DNA of 64,000 nucleotides from Vitellaria paradoxa (GCA_019916065.1 CM034238.1:3560199-3624198), one strand, 5' to 3'; positions 22,524-34,067 are shown, counted from the stretch's first letter. The notes: generated from the letters alone by a model not told the origin. Numbers and translations: made by a program.

Positions 22524-22712
22524 GAGTTGATATCATCATCTGGAGAATGTGATCCTTTGTGTTCAGTTGACGAAAAAAGCTCGCAAGATTTTGAGCCAAC
22601 TTATCAGCCAACTTATCAGCCAAAAACTAAGTTGGTTAAAGCTCTTGCTGTTGTTGCAGCCGCTGCAACAGGGGCAGCAGCAGTTAATCATTCCTGGGTT
22701 GCTGCTAACCAG
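22524..22712 (+). CDS. NHD1: NHD1 copy B exon 2
   Basis: 63 codons: ELISSSGECDPLCSVDEKSS, then a tandem TYQPTYQP, then the first hydrophobic segment KALAVVAAAATGAAAVNHSW. The 12-base unit ACTTATCAGCCA is doubled here and single in copy C. The sequence upstream of the acceptor includes an in-frame ATG at 22500. Confidence 0.88.
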
Positions 22713-22844
22713 GTCCCTCTTTATCTTTTTTCTTGATGTTACTGCTCCAAGGTTTTTGTTGACTTACATAGACTGGGTAGAAAAATTTCATAGATGTATA
22801 TGGATGTGATAGGCAAACATTTCACCTGGTTTCTCACCTTGCAG

Positions 22845-22973
22845 GATGTTGCTATGGCACTGCTATTTGGAATAGGATACATAGGCATAATTTTTGAAGA
22901 ATCTCTGGCCTTCAATAAAAGTGGAGTAGGATTATTAATGGCTGTAAGTTTGTGGGTTATACGAAGCATTGGG
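22845..22973 (+). CDS. NHD1: NHD1 copy B exon 3
   Basis: 43 codons: DVAMALLFGIGYIGIIFEES, LAFNKSGVGLLMAVSLWVIR, SIG. The strongly conserved FEESLAFNKSGVGLLMA signature is intact. The acceptor is CTTGCAG and the donor GTAAGA. Confidence 0.92.
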
Positions 22974-25900
22974 GTAAGATTTATTTTCACTTCTCACTTT
23001 TAGTTAACATCTGCTCCTGCTATAATTTATATTGCGTTCATTCTCACAGTATCAATTTGTTAAGATGGTGAAATAATCGCCTGATATTTATAATTGGCAT
23101 AGAATGTAGTTGGTTAATTTTTGTTATTAATTTTGTCTTGGTTTCTTCGACAAAATAATGTATATGAAATTCAGTTTTTACTTTTTCCCCTTTGTATGGC
23201 CTTTTCTTTTATAGTTGCATGCAAACTGTAGTATTTATGGTGTGTTGGACTTCAATTATTTTTTTTCTTCATAATTTTAATCCCATGCCCTCGGTTGGTA
23301 TTTCACCGAAAAGTCCTGTCTGATATTCCAATTAGTAACTTAAAATTGTGTATGGTTAATAGAATATATAAATTGACATGTTTGATAAGTACCGCATGCC
23401 AATAGGTACTTGTTTACTGTAAGATAAAAGTACAACCACTTCTCATAGACCTTGATCATCCACCATTTCGTCTGGTTTTAAAAATGAATGTTATTTGCCC
23501 TTTGACCTCGTGAAGAAGTTAGTAAACCAGCACTAATGCAGTAAATGATGAAAAGAGTGCATCTGAGTTGGATTCTGTTGAAACACAAAATGACAATCAC
23601 AATTTAAGTGATCTGAGTTCCCAGCATGTGTGGATGATTACAATGAAAAAGCTTATGTTTTACCAATGGCACTAAAGATGAATTATACATTGAGAATACA
23701 GAATATACAGTTTATGCATGTAGCTGAACTATGCCTATATCTACAGCTTGCTTCAGTGGCAGCTCTTGTTATCCAAGTTGATCTGCATTGAATGAGTCTT
23801 GGGGTATCGATACTCTCTTAGAAGCAGGAAGCTATCATCCAAGGATCTTCACATCCATCTATAATGTACTTACTGACACTGATATTGTGACCCCAGTTAA
23901 AACTTCATTAGCACCTTTATATGCAGTTTCCCTTGGTCCAAATTAAAATCTTCTAAGACCCACCATACTTGATTGGGTAAGATCTCTAAATCAAGATCCT
24001 CAACTAACTTTTGTTACATGAGATAACATGGTCAAATTTAAGATTGAGATTTATTTATTTTGGGAAAACTATTATGCCAATTCAATTATATAGCAAGGGC
24101 TTGACGTGCTATTTATGGAGGTTAAGATTTAGAACTTCTATTGAAGGTTCATTGGTTGGATGATCAAGGAAAAGCATTATGGCGCATGTTTTCATAATAA
24201 ATTATACACATTTTTTCAATCATTTCATTTCCTGTCACAGACTCATAGTGAATTATGTATAAAAGTTTGGACGAAGCTTGTTATCCATTTACAATTGTAA
24301 CTGATTTATGAAAAAAAAAAAAAGGCTCTTCTCAGTTGAGGAAGAAGTGGGTAACAGAGTCATCTTTTTGCATGCAAACATCGTGTATCATGGAATAAAT
24401 GATTTACTTTTCTACCATATCCACTTTCACCTTCTTTAAGGCAACCATGCATACAAAGGTTTTTAACTAGATACGGAGGCTTCATACCCTGAAGTTGCAG
24501 AGGCAAGTTCCAACCGAGGTAGGAGATCCATCATATCCGTATGAACAAACCAGCTAGGTAGCAGTGGTTGCCTTTACGTTTTAGGTGGCTTGACCTTCCC
24601 TTTTGTCACTCTCTCTCCCAGCATATCTGCCGAAAGCAGAAGCAACTGCCTCTGCTACCGCTAGTCGAAAGAGAACTGCTACTGCTCAGTAGAGGAAGTT
24701 GACACGTATGGTTTTCCTTCACTTAACTTGAAACTTTCCGAAGCCAACAATTGTAGAGCTCTGCTTGTTGGCTTACCACTTCCACCTGGACATTCAAGCA
24801 ACAATAATTTGATCCTCAAGCAATCAGAAAAATGATATAGAGTAGAAAAAACTAGTAATTTTTGTGGCCTAAATCCTGGTAAGAAATGACAAAGACAATT
24901 ATGAGGAACCAAGTTGGAAGTTTTTATTTGGGAAAATAGTTAGGATCAAGAGTCTCTCATCCTTTAATTTTGTATAAGGTTTTCAATGTTTAGTTTCAAA
25001 GCATTTCATTATTGAAAAATCACCAAGTGTTCTAAGCCATCAAAATTCCGGAGGTTCCTTGTTTATATATGCTTGATGATTATAACGATCTGGGGCATAG
25101 TTGGGACAACTTGATCACTATGATTGCCACTTTAAGTGTTTTTCAAATAAATCACCAAATCTGAAAAATTATGTTGTGTATGACAAATTGCAATCAAATT
25201 AATCTACTGATTTTTCAAATGTAACTGAAAATTTGAGAATCCAAGGCTTGGTTTGATTAGGGGGGATTGGCTTAGCAACCCAGTGAACCCCACAAGTGAA
25301 AATTGCTAGAATAAGTTGAGAGATAAAATTTGCTTCGCACTTCCTTTGTATTAAACTGGTAGCCACTACATGAACTCAAAGCTTAAGCTGCTAGAGATAT
25401 CGGTGACTTTATTATTTTATACTCCCAACATGTTCCCTCATGTATGGTCAGATTAACTTATTTTTTATAAGGCCAAACATGTGTGAATATTGATTTTTTG
25501 GGTTGGCTGTGAGGCTTAAATGCAGAACATTTGTCTACTCTAATACCTTGTTAAATTGTTAGTAATTGTTTCACCTAAAACCTGAAGCTGTTAGAGAGAA
25601 GGGTAATTTTATTATTATATTATTATTTTGTATTCTCAGCAATCTGAACCAAGAGATACAACATCCCTCATGGGGGGTGGTATGGTAAGTCTCATAGATT
25701 AAAGATTGGCACTTTTGCCACATGCACATCAACCAACAAAAAGTCTGTCAAACATGATATAAATAACAATTTTTTATGTGGGGGTAAAGATGTCCATTCA
25801 TATCATTGTCCTCCTAATCCTTCTTTATCCACCCTAACCAAACATAATATAGATAATCTCATACGAAAATTTAATTCTCTATTATCCCACATAACATATC

Positions 25901-26571
25901 CCTCTATTCCCATGGATTCAAACAAACATAACCCAAGTGGGTATTGGGCATAGGAGTTGGATACATATCCGCCTACCCTTACTTTTTTGTATCTAGTAAA
26001 CACGAATACTTTTGAAGAAATATAGGGGTCCATGTAACATTGAATGTGTCGCTGAGTTTGCTTAATTGGATGTTACTTTTAAGCATGTCAATGAGTGTAA
26101 TTTCGAAACTGAGTCTCTCTCTCTCTCTCCCTCCCTCCCTCCCCCCTCTTCCTCCCCCCTCTCTCTCTCTTTCTCTCTCTCTTTCTCTGAATTGATCAAC
26201 TTTTCAGATAAGCAACTTCCTTTCAAAATCATCTGTGTGGCAATGCATGTTATGGTTAAATCTATAGCAGGTTTTTGTGTTTGGTGAATACATTTGCTTG
26301 TTCACAAAAATTGCAATTTGATAACAATTAAATTTACAGACTTAATGCTTGTTCAAACTTTAGTATAAATGTAAATAGTAGAATAACTTTCTGTTGGTGA
26401 CCTTTTCTGTTGTTGTGCAACAATAGTATATGTTCCAGTGCTTCATTAGTAGTATATCAGAAATTATCATGCTAGATCTATATCCATGAATTGTATATTT
26501 TTCTTTTGCATATTAGTTCTGAGTTAGTATTGTGCATGTTAGTCTTTAAATTGTCTGACTTTGTTGTGTAG
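22974..26571 (+). other. NHD1 copy B intron 3
   Basis: About 3.6 kb. It holds a coding-like fragment at 23541-23946 (separate entry) and a CT microsatellite at about 26114-26190. The rest is AT-rich and shows no gene. Confidence 0.75.
23541..23946 (+). pseudogene. Coding-like fragment of unknown origin in intron 3 of copy B
   Basis: The stretch reads like protein: SASELDSVETQNDNHNLSDL in one frame and, after frame changes, ESWGIDTLLEAGSYHPRIFT and SIYNVLTDTDIVTPVKTSLA, ending in TAA at 23946. One base is missing near 23625 relative to copy C. Copy C has an in-frame TAG where B has Tyr in GSYHP. Codon-like texture without introns suggests an inserted cDNA piece of another gene. I do not recognise the family. 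Confidence 0.4.
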
Positions 26572-26748
26572 GCTCCTGCAACTAGTATAGCCGTTTCAGA
26601 GTTAAAACATGCATCTGCTGAAGTTAGTGAAATAGTGTTTTTCTTGCTGGGTGCCATGACTATTGTGGAGATAGTCGATGCTCATCAAGGATTTAAGCTG
26701 GTTACTGACAACATAACTACTCGAAAGCGAAGGACCTTGCTTTGGGTG
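26572..26748 (+). CDS. NHD1: NHD1 copy B exon 4
   Basis: 59 codons, same limits as in A. Differences from A: APATSIAV for APATGIAV and RKRRTLLWV for RKPRTLLWV. A 133-codon open frame from inside this exon runs into the intron and has no support of its own. Confidence 0.92.
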
Positions 26749-27664
26749 GTTAGTCTTTATTTGTTGTACTCACGTTTACTGATCCTATTCATTGATATGT
26801 GTATTTCTAACTTATTTTTAGGCAAACTTAAAGAATTTGATTCTTCAAGTAGTTTTATGCCTAATTGCTTAGTGCCATATCTTTCTATAGAAGGATTTGT
26901 TGAATTGTTGGTGGCGGGTGGTCCATATTTTGTCATTAAAATGTATTCCCAAATGTTTAAATATATGACTCCATTTCTTCAGAAAATATCATTGTTGCAC
27001 CTATTTCTTCTTCGTTCACTCTTGTTTAATCCATAATCGCCTTGTAAATTTTCCCAATTTTGCTTGTGCTCCAAAGTTTTTGTTTACATGTTGTCAGTTT
27101 TTCAGTCCTTTTTTTTGGTAGATTACACTTAGACCCTTTAAGGTTTCTTCCAACTATTACATATCCCTTCACTTTGGTCTGAATACATTGCGTGAAATGC
27201 TCATGTTACCCTGAGTATACATTACCTTTTTTTTTTTTTTTTTTGGTCAGTCAATTTCTAAAAGATAAAAGTTCCACCACAAGTATGGGGGTATGATGGT
27301 TCAAAATCTCAGGGAAGTCTGACTTTTTTTGGGTGGTGTTGAATTGGTAATTTGGGTGATTACTCTGCGTTTGTGTGGTTCTCTTTTTCAATTTTTGTGT
27401 GTGTGTGTGGGTTGGGGGGGTGTTGATGTTGTTTCTTTGTCAATATAAGCTTATGAAAATGTTAATTGGATAAAGATTACCAACACCTAAAATTTGGGTG
27501 ACAAATTCATACCAAATCTTCTTTGTTTTGTGTATATCATCCCATTTCAGATGTACTTCCACCTTTTAACCATGACGTAATTCACGCAAAGATTAGTTTT
27601 TGAAGTTTGTCCCATAGATTCCTATGAAAATAGCTTCTCCAAATTGCAGTTAATTCAGGGGATC

Positions 27665-28038
27665 TGATGAGGACATCATCTAGATTTTTATTTCTTTTAT
27701 TATTATTATTATTATTTTATTTATTATTTGGGCCTATTTGTTTTGGGCTTTATTAATAATGAGTTTATATTATTAGAGGTTATTTGGATCTATTTGTTTT
27801 TGGGCTATTTTAGTATCGTTTTATTTTATTTTAGGCCTTTTGTGTTAGGCCCATGATGTTTTCTATTTAAACCCTACTTAGGGTTAACAGAGAGGATGAA
27901 TTGATTGATTGAATAATATTGGTGGCTGCGTTTTCTTTCCCCTCTTTTCTTCTAACTCTTCTTCTCTTCTTCTCTACTTTCTTCTTTCTCTTGCTTTCAA
28001 TCTATTCTTTCTTTACTTTCAATTGTTGTTCCGCATCA
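27665..28038 (+). repeat. 5' LTR of the gag-only element
   Basis: 374 bp, with a TTA/ATT microsatellite near its left end and a CT-rich right half. GGGTTAACAGAGAGGATGAATTG recurs in the 3' LTR with one change. Confidence 0.93.
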
Positions 28039-28041
28039 ACT

Positions 28042-28053
28042 TGGTATCAGAGC
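28042..28053 (+). other. Primer-binding site of the gag-only element
   Basis: TGGTATCAGAGC begins three bases after the LTR end. It has the same initiator-Met tRNA complement as the Copia element in copy A. Confidence 0.88.
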
Positions 28054-28866
28054 GAATCCCTGGTGCAAAAGAAAAATATCAAATCATCGTTTTCAGCCGT
28101 GAGAAAAAAAAACCCTAGCCGCAGCCGCTACCGCTGCCGCTGCCATACGTGCACGCGTCGTCACCCTCAAGATCTTCGTATACACTTTCGTGCATTTCCG
28201 ACTACACCCAGCTCCAGCAACCTACACCACCGGAATCACCTACCTCCGGCGAACTCACTGGTGACCCCAACAACCTCTGGCGACTTTTCCGGCGAGCGTC
28301 CGGCGAATTTTCCGGCGAAGTCCAGCGAAGTCCAGCAACACCACCTGCCTTCGGTGAACTCCCAGGTGACCCCAGCGACCTCCGGCAGCTTTTTCGGCGA
28401 ACCTCCGACAACTTTCGATGAATTCCAGAACACTTTGTCAATCTATTTTGGCAAATTTTAAGCAACAAGATAGCCGACTACTTATTCGGACGTTTCAAAA
28501 GTGAATACTTTATATAGTTTGAAGCAAAGGTTTGGATTAGATACAATTCTCTCTTTGTTAATTATGATAAATGCTTATATCATATGGCAGCATGAATTGC
28601 ATAAATTTGAACTTGAACCTTGCCTATTTGTTTCATTTATCCTACTTCCTATTTCACTTTTGAATTTAGTTAATTGTTGCCCATCTTAAAAAAAAAAAAA
28701 AAATCACTCACCCATTGCTTGCCTAAATTATTTGTTGAGTTTCATCTATTAGATTTGTTATTCCTATTTTAAGCATATTAGGATTTTATATTTTTATTAC
28801 TTTCTTTTTCAATTTTCTTTAATATCAGCATTAAAAAAAAAAAATAATTACTTCTGCCCTTTTGCC
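28054..28866 (+). other. Leader region of the gag-only element
   Basis: GC-rich repeats of the CCGGCGA type at about 28240-28420, then AT-rich sequence with two A-runs. Several short overlapping frames on both strands exist only because this stretch is repetitive and poor in stops. No domain was recognised. Confidence 0.6.
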
Positions 28867-30624
28867 ATGAGTTTCGAAAACCAATCATATTGGAATAATA
28901 AAGTAGGACTTCATTCTATTCATCAAACTTACGTCAAAGATCCTCCCTATTTTAGTGGCACTATCGATCCTCTTGAGTTTCTTGATTGGGTAAATGATAT
29001 CGAATACATTTTTAACTATTACGACCTGTCTGATGACCAATGTATTCGTCTGGCCAAAACAAGATTGACCAATTATGCTAGAGAGTATTGGCAAACAGTT
29101 GAGTTATACCATAGACATATTACTCAATGGGTTTTGATGAAACAAATTTTGAGTGATCAATTTGTTCCTAAAAGTTTTATAGATAAAGCATGGTCTCAGT
29201 TAATGCGTCTTAAACAGGAGGATTCTTCTGTTGATGACTATTTTGATCAATTTAAAACTCTTAGGAAGTGGTCTAACTTTCAAAATGAGCCTTGTGCCAT
29301 CAGTAGATTTGTTCTTGGGCTAAGGCCTTGCATCCGTGAGGTAGTTCAACGATACACTCATAAGACGTTAAATGAAGCTTATTCCAAAGCTTTAGAAATT
29401 GAAAAATATTATAAGTTTGAGTCTTATGAGTCTATGTCAGAGTCAAAGTATCCTATACGAACCATTGAGTTACAAAGTCCATCTCTTAAACCTAGCGCCC
29501 CTATTGTTTCTGTTGACACTTGTGATTTTCTTATTGATTCTCCTCTTTTGACATTTGATTATGACGAATCACCAAATTCTCAAAATGTGTCTGAAGTGGT
29601 TGAATTGGTTCCACCGTCATCTTACATTGATTTTGTTGGTTTATTTGAGGACATCATGAATAATGATCGTCAAGATTGCATAGACTCTATCATTAGTGAT
29701 GGTTACTTTTTCAGGGGATATTATTTAAGCATCTCAAGAGTTTTACTTAGTGACTTCATCTGTTGGGAGTTCTTTGAGTCTATGTCCAAATTGTTCTTCC
29801 GTGAGATCATTCAATTGCACGAGTCCTCCTCACTTCTAGTATATAACAGAGATATTCTTACATACATTGAACAATTTTTTTTACAAGTTATATGTGGCAT
29901 GTCTTACCACTATTCTATCGATATCATTGAGTCTCATTCCATTCGTCCGTTTTTGAGGGATTCTAATTTGACAAGTTCAGTTACATCATCACTCGTCACT
30001 TATTCTCATTCATGTCTTCCACTCCTTTTTGATAATGCTGATATTAATTGGAAAATTGGGTTGAGTAATAATTATTATAAATTTCCTACTTATGTTATTG
30101 ATGAGAATAAAGAATTTAATGGATGTAACTTAATGATGACTTATGCATTGCATACTTACTACCTCATATCGTCTTGCCAAAATTTGCATGCCGAAAATGT
30201 TGGGCCATTCTATATCCTTTGTGATCCTAGTCCCAATGCAACTTTTTTCACTTTGCCATGTGATATGAGTTTTGTTGTAATTTGGCATGTGGAGAACTTG
30301 TTATCTTGTGGAGGCATCTTTGGGCCTCAAATATTGTTTGCAGGTTATGGAGATATTTTTATGCCGGTTCCAGTTCCTCCACCTCTTCAGCGTTGCCTAT
30401 CTGTGTTCGATGTTGAGGATCTCATTTTCCTTCAACTCCAAAGATGTCTTGTCAAGTGGAAAATGCGACATGATAACAGTGCCAAGTTTTCAACTCGACG
30501 GAGTCGAGTTCTTCTCAGTCCGGGAGAGTTGATGAGGACATCATCTAGATTTTTATTTCTTTTATTATTATTATTATTATTATTTTATTTATTATTTGGG
30601 CCTATTTGTTTTGGGCTTTATTAA
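28867..30624 (+). CDS. Gag-like protein of the gag-only LTR element
   Basis: 585 codons from ATG 28867. Residues of about 20-200 look like plant Ty3/Gypsy gag (Retrotrans_gag, PF03732): DPPYFSGTIDPLEFLDWVND, ARTYW-type NYAREYWQTVE, a conserved MKQILSDQFVPKSF and LKQEDSSVDDYFDQFKTL, then FVLGLRP. No CCHC zinc knuckle or protease motif is visible. Residues of about 200-550 are long, uninterrupted and unlike any domain I know. The frame runs 95 bases into the 3' LTR, so the last about 30 residues are LTR-encoded. It is open with no lesions, in keeping with the near-identical LTRs. The product should form capsid-like particles if expressed; this is inference. Confidence 0.82.
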   Translation: MSFENQSYWNNKVGLHSIHQTYVKDPPYFSGTIDPLEFLDWVNDIEYIFNYYDLSDDQCIRLAKTRLTNYAREYWQTVELYHRHITQWVLMKQILSDQFVPKSFIDKAWSQLMRLKQEDSSVDDYFDQFKTLRKWSNFQNEPCAISRFVLGLRPCIREVVQRYTHKTLNEAYSKALEIEKYYKFESYESMSESKYPIRTIELQSPSLKPSAPIVSVDTCDFLIDSPLLTFDYDESPNSQNVSEVVELVPPSSYIDFVGLFEDIMNNDRQDCIDSIISDGYFFRGYYLSISRVLLSDFICWEFFESMSKLFFREIIQLHESSSLLVYNRDILTYIEQFFLQVICGMSYHYSIDIIESHSIRPFLRDSNLTSSVTSSLVTYSHSCLPLLFDNADINWKIGLSNNYYKFPTYVIDENKEFNGCNLMMTYALHTYYLISSCQNLHAENVGPFYILCDPSPNATFFTLPCDMSFVVIWHVENLLSCGGIFGPQILFAGYGDIFMPVPVPPPLQRCLSVFDVEDLIFLQLQRCLVKWKMRHDNSAKFSTRRSRVLLSPGELMRTSSRFLFLLLLLLLLFYLLFGPICFGLY

Positions 30625-30906
30625 TAATGAGTTTATATTATTAGAGGTTATTTGGATCTATTTGTTTTTGGGCTATTTTAGTATCGTTTTATTTTATTTT
30701 AGGCCTTTTGTGTTAGGCCCATGATGTTTTCTATTTAAACCCTACTTAGGGTTAACAGAGAGGATGAATTAATTGATTGAATAATATTGGTGGCTGCGTT
30801 TTCTTTCCCCTCTTTTCTTCTAACTCTTCTTCTCTTCTTCTCTACTTTCTTCTTTCTCTTGCTTTCAATCTATTCTTTCTTTACTTTCAATTGTTGTTCC
30901 GCATCA
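30530..30906 (+). repeat. 3' LTR of the gag-only element
   Basis: 377 bp, preceded by the purine-rich GGGAGAG (30522-30528). It has one more ATT unit than the 5' LTR, and GAATTAATTG in place of GAATTGATTG. Confidence 0.93.
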
Positions 30907-31312
30907 GGATCCATGTGGTGCTGATGGAGGTAGCCATTAGACCTTCTTGAACAAGCACACTTTGAAACTTCAGTTATTTGTACATGACCTAGATCACCCA
31001 TGATTGGTGATCCAGTTGTATCTGCTTAAATTGCAATATTAATTTAGCATAGGCATTTGTAATGTGAAAAACGTCAAATTATAATAGCTTTTTCATTTAA
31101 CAGTGAGCTTGTACAAACGGATTAACAATGATACGATTTGGCAATTTGTGGGCGGTGATGAAAATTTTGAGAGAGCTGGCTATAAAGGATAGGTTCATTT
31201 GAATTTTATTTGAGTTTGACAAATTGTTTCTAAGTAGAGTTTTAGAATGCTATAGCCCCTCATCATTTGCTCCTTTTTTCTTCTAAACTGCGGTGTCTAA
31301 TGATTATTGCAG

Positions 31313-31419
31313 GTTGGTTTAGTGACTTTTTTCCTAAGTGCAATCCTCGACAACCTGACCACCACTATCGTCATGGTTTCCTTATTGCGGAAACTAGTGC
31401 CTCCATCAGAATACCGCAA
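31313..31419 (+). CDS. NHD1: NHD1 copy B exon 5
   Basis: 107 bp: VGLVTFFLSAILDNL, TTTIVMVSLLRKLVPPSEYR plus AA. Intact, with the core DNLT motif. It shares IVMV with copy C where A has IIMV. Confidence 0.92.
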
Positions 31420-33946
31420 GTAGGTACCCACTATTGTGCAATGATTTTTCATTTAAGAACACTGCAGCACGATATGGCTCTCCTATGCTGTTTTCAACTA
31501 ATCGTTGCCATTTCAGGTTCTTATAAATGCAGCTATGCTGGTTATCATCATTAGACTCTTTAAATGAGGGTTGCCAGCTGGTATTTAGAATTACTTGGCA
31601 ATTCTAAAAAATCTATTGTCTAGTTACATTGGATGTTGCAGTTCAACATGGGGGGGTTGAACTGGATTTATGTTCTTTGTTGAATTTTTTAGTGCTTGGA
31701 ATTATAGTATAGGCTTTCCTTGGTCTATTCATGCTTGAAAGGGATGGCATTGATGCCTTTTTTGGATATAAAACTTTTGCTTAAAGAAAAAGGTACTTCC
31801 CATTTTTCTTCCTGACAAAACCATTAGATGATGCATGTATGTGGATACCAAGTTTCTTTGTCACCAGTCTGAAAGTTAAATTAAGGTTGCCTTGGCCATT
31901 TCCTCTCAATTTGAGTGTGCCTAAATGTAGTTTGTCCAACTTTGAGATCTATTTGGGCTTGCATGAGCCTAGGAGACCTTAGCTTGTGCTTGGCTTCTAG
32001 AAAGCCCCATAGCTAGCTAGTCTAGTTCAGCTCATCCAAGGCAAGTGTATTTGAACCTCTCTAAATCTTTAAATGAATGAATGCATAAGAGTCCAATATT
32101 TTTGGTACATGGGGCTCATTTAGTTAGTTGGCCTGTTTGGGCCTTATGTTTTGTATATGGGTTCGTCATTCCCCTCGATGCATTTTTTATTTAATATATT
32201 AACTTATCAAACACGGGGAAAAAATTATTTAAAAAGGTCAAAACATAAGATCAAGAGGGATTGGTTTGACACATGAGATGGAAGACGTCAATATTTCTAG
32301 CTTCTCGTGATGGATTGATAAGTTCGTCATTGCATCTCTCTTTCATTTATAACATGCTTGTAGTGATTTTGGTATTGCTCGGTCTGTTAAACTTGAAATT
32401 TGCTCTGTTTGGCATCCATTAACCAGTTCAGCTTTAACTTTTTTTCCCTTTTTTTCTGTCTTATATGACCTTTTTTAGCCATTTTTTTGGGTTACTTTTT
32501 AGGCATGCTATTTACATTCATAAGAAAAAAGATTAAAAATAAAAAAATTCACGCGTAGGCGCAAAAAACCTTTTTTTTTATTCATACGTGAATTTTCCTA
32601 CTTGAAATTATTTTGTTTGCAATGGTTTTTTTTTTTTTTTTTGGGGGGGGGGTGCGAATTACATGCCTAAAAGGTAAAAAAATAAAATAAAACTAAAATT
32701 TTTGTGGAAAAATATCCAAGCTGGCTAGTGGGATGCCAAACAAATACATTGCAATTCTAAAGGCAAGAAGAACTGAACTGAACACTTGTGAATGCTTTTG
32801 TTATCTTCTTTATCTACTGAGTTTATGAGAAAGTACCATACCTTGGGGCAAGTAGACTGATTTGTGCATGCCATGAGAAATTTCTCCAGCAGTTGGGTTG
32901 GGAACCATTTGTAAAGGATTTAATAAGAAGGCATTTGTAGTTTCTTTAAGCACCTTTATTCCTTGGGGAAGCCTGATATACTGTCCGAAGTCGCTCGCAA
33001 AAGTTCATGGTCATTATAACTGTTCTTGTGGTTGCATATTGCCTTATATCGTCTAGAAAAATTGTCAAGTTGTTGGTTGCTATGTGTTTGTTTCATAATC
33101 CAATTAAGTGCTTTTAAGTTTGAATTTTTTAGTGGATCTTCTATTTATATTGCGGTTGAGGATACATGGCTTGCTATCGTTTATTTTAGATGAGTACTGG
33201 TTGGTGGTTACCATTTAAATTTGGAGATTCATTAAAAAAGTGTCTTTTAGGATAGAAAATTAAAGTTAAAAAAAAAAAAGAAAAAGAAAAAAAAAGAAAA
33301 ACTGTATTAAGGAGAGAGGACAAAATAAGAGAGATGACAATAGTTTCCTTCTCATTGTTTGGGACTTTAGGAGATAAATGATTTTGTTTCTTCTTATTTA
33401 TGAGTTGAGAAAAAATAGAAAGAAAAGAAAGTCTATGTTGTTATTTTACCATTATATTCTAACATACGTATGTTCCCCCCCCCCCCTAATTCTTTAGTTG
33501 AGGGGTAATTATGTTTTCTTAAAAAATTCATCAATAAACTTTTCTTTTCTCACCATTTCCATCCAACTTTGGACAGATGAACATGGAGAGATTTTGGGCT
33601 CTAATTTCTTTACGTTTCTTTTCTTTTCTCACAAACAAAAGAGTTGATCCTTATTTCCTTTCTTTTCTCTTTTTTTCCTTTCCATTTTATGCTATCCAAA
33701 AGGGGTGTTAAGTTCACATAAACTTGACTTATGACTAAATGTTGAATTTTAATCTTGATAGATAACTATCATCGTTGGAATTTTAATTCTAAAAAGTGTC
33801 AGTCATCAATGTTTTTGGCACTACTAATTCAGTAGTATATTTTTTCATCATTAAATTTTCCGTTTCATCAAACATCATTAACATTTTTTAGAGGTCATTT
33901 ATCAATTCCTTCATTAAATATTCTTCAAGTAATATTTGTTTTACAG

Positions 33947-34067
33947 GCTTCTAGGGGCGGCTGTTGTGATAGCTGCAAATGCTGGTGGTGCATGGACTCC
34001 AATTGGTGATGTTACCACTGCTATGCTGTGGATACATGGTCAAATATCTACATTGCAGACAATGAAG
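33947..34067 (+). CDS. NHD1: NHD1 copy B exon 6
   Basis: 121 bp, open. It reads LLGAAVVIAANAGGAWTPIG and DVTTAMLWIHGQ. The changes from A (GAV to GAA, TTT to TTA) leave the signature core untouched. Confidence 0.92.

Larger units (their letters stand above)
1..25621 (+). repeat. Tandem unit A-B of the NHD1 array
   Basis: Phase set by the window start, since the true junctions cannot be seen. From base 1 the sequence matches 25622 onward: exon order, introns, 3' element and spacer all follow in the same order. Confidence 0.85.
27665..30906 (+). mobile_element. Gag-only LTR retrotransposon (TR-GAG type) in intron 4 of copy B
   Basis: 3242 bp with the 5-bp target duplication GGATC (27660-27664, 30907-30911). 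Copies A and C have the single uninterrupted site. LTRs of 374 and 377 bp begin TGATG and end CATCA, followed by a primer-binding site and preceded by a purine tract. The only sizeable internal frame is a Gypsy-like gag; there is no protease, reverse transcriptase, RNase H or integrase. The LTRs differ at about one base and one ATT unit, so the insertion is very young. It needs enzymes from another element. Confidence 0.93.

Noticed and set aside
26635..27036. 133-codon membrane-like frame
   Set aside because: It is exon 4 of copy B read through into the intron; the donor GTTAGT is conserved in all three copies.
28149..28468. Overlapping open frames on both strands rich in Pro, Ser and Gly
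   Set aside because: They come from CCGGCGA-type repeats in the leader of the gag-only element; no domain and no start context.
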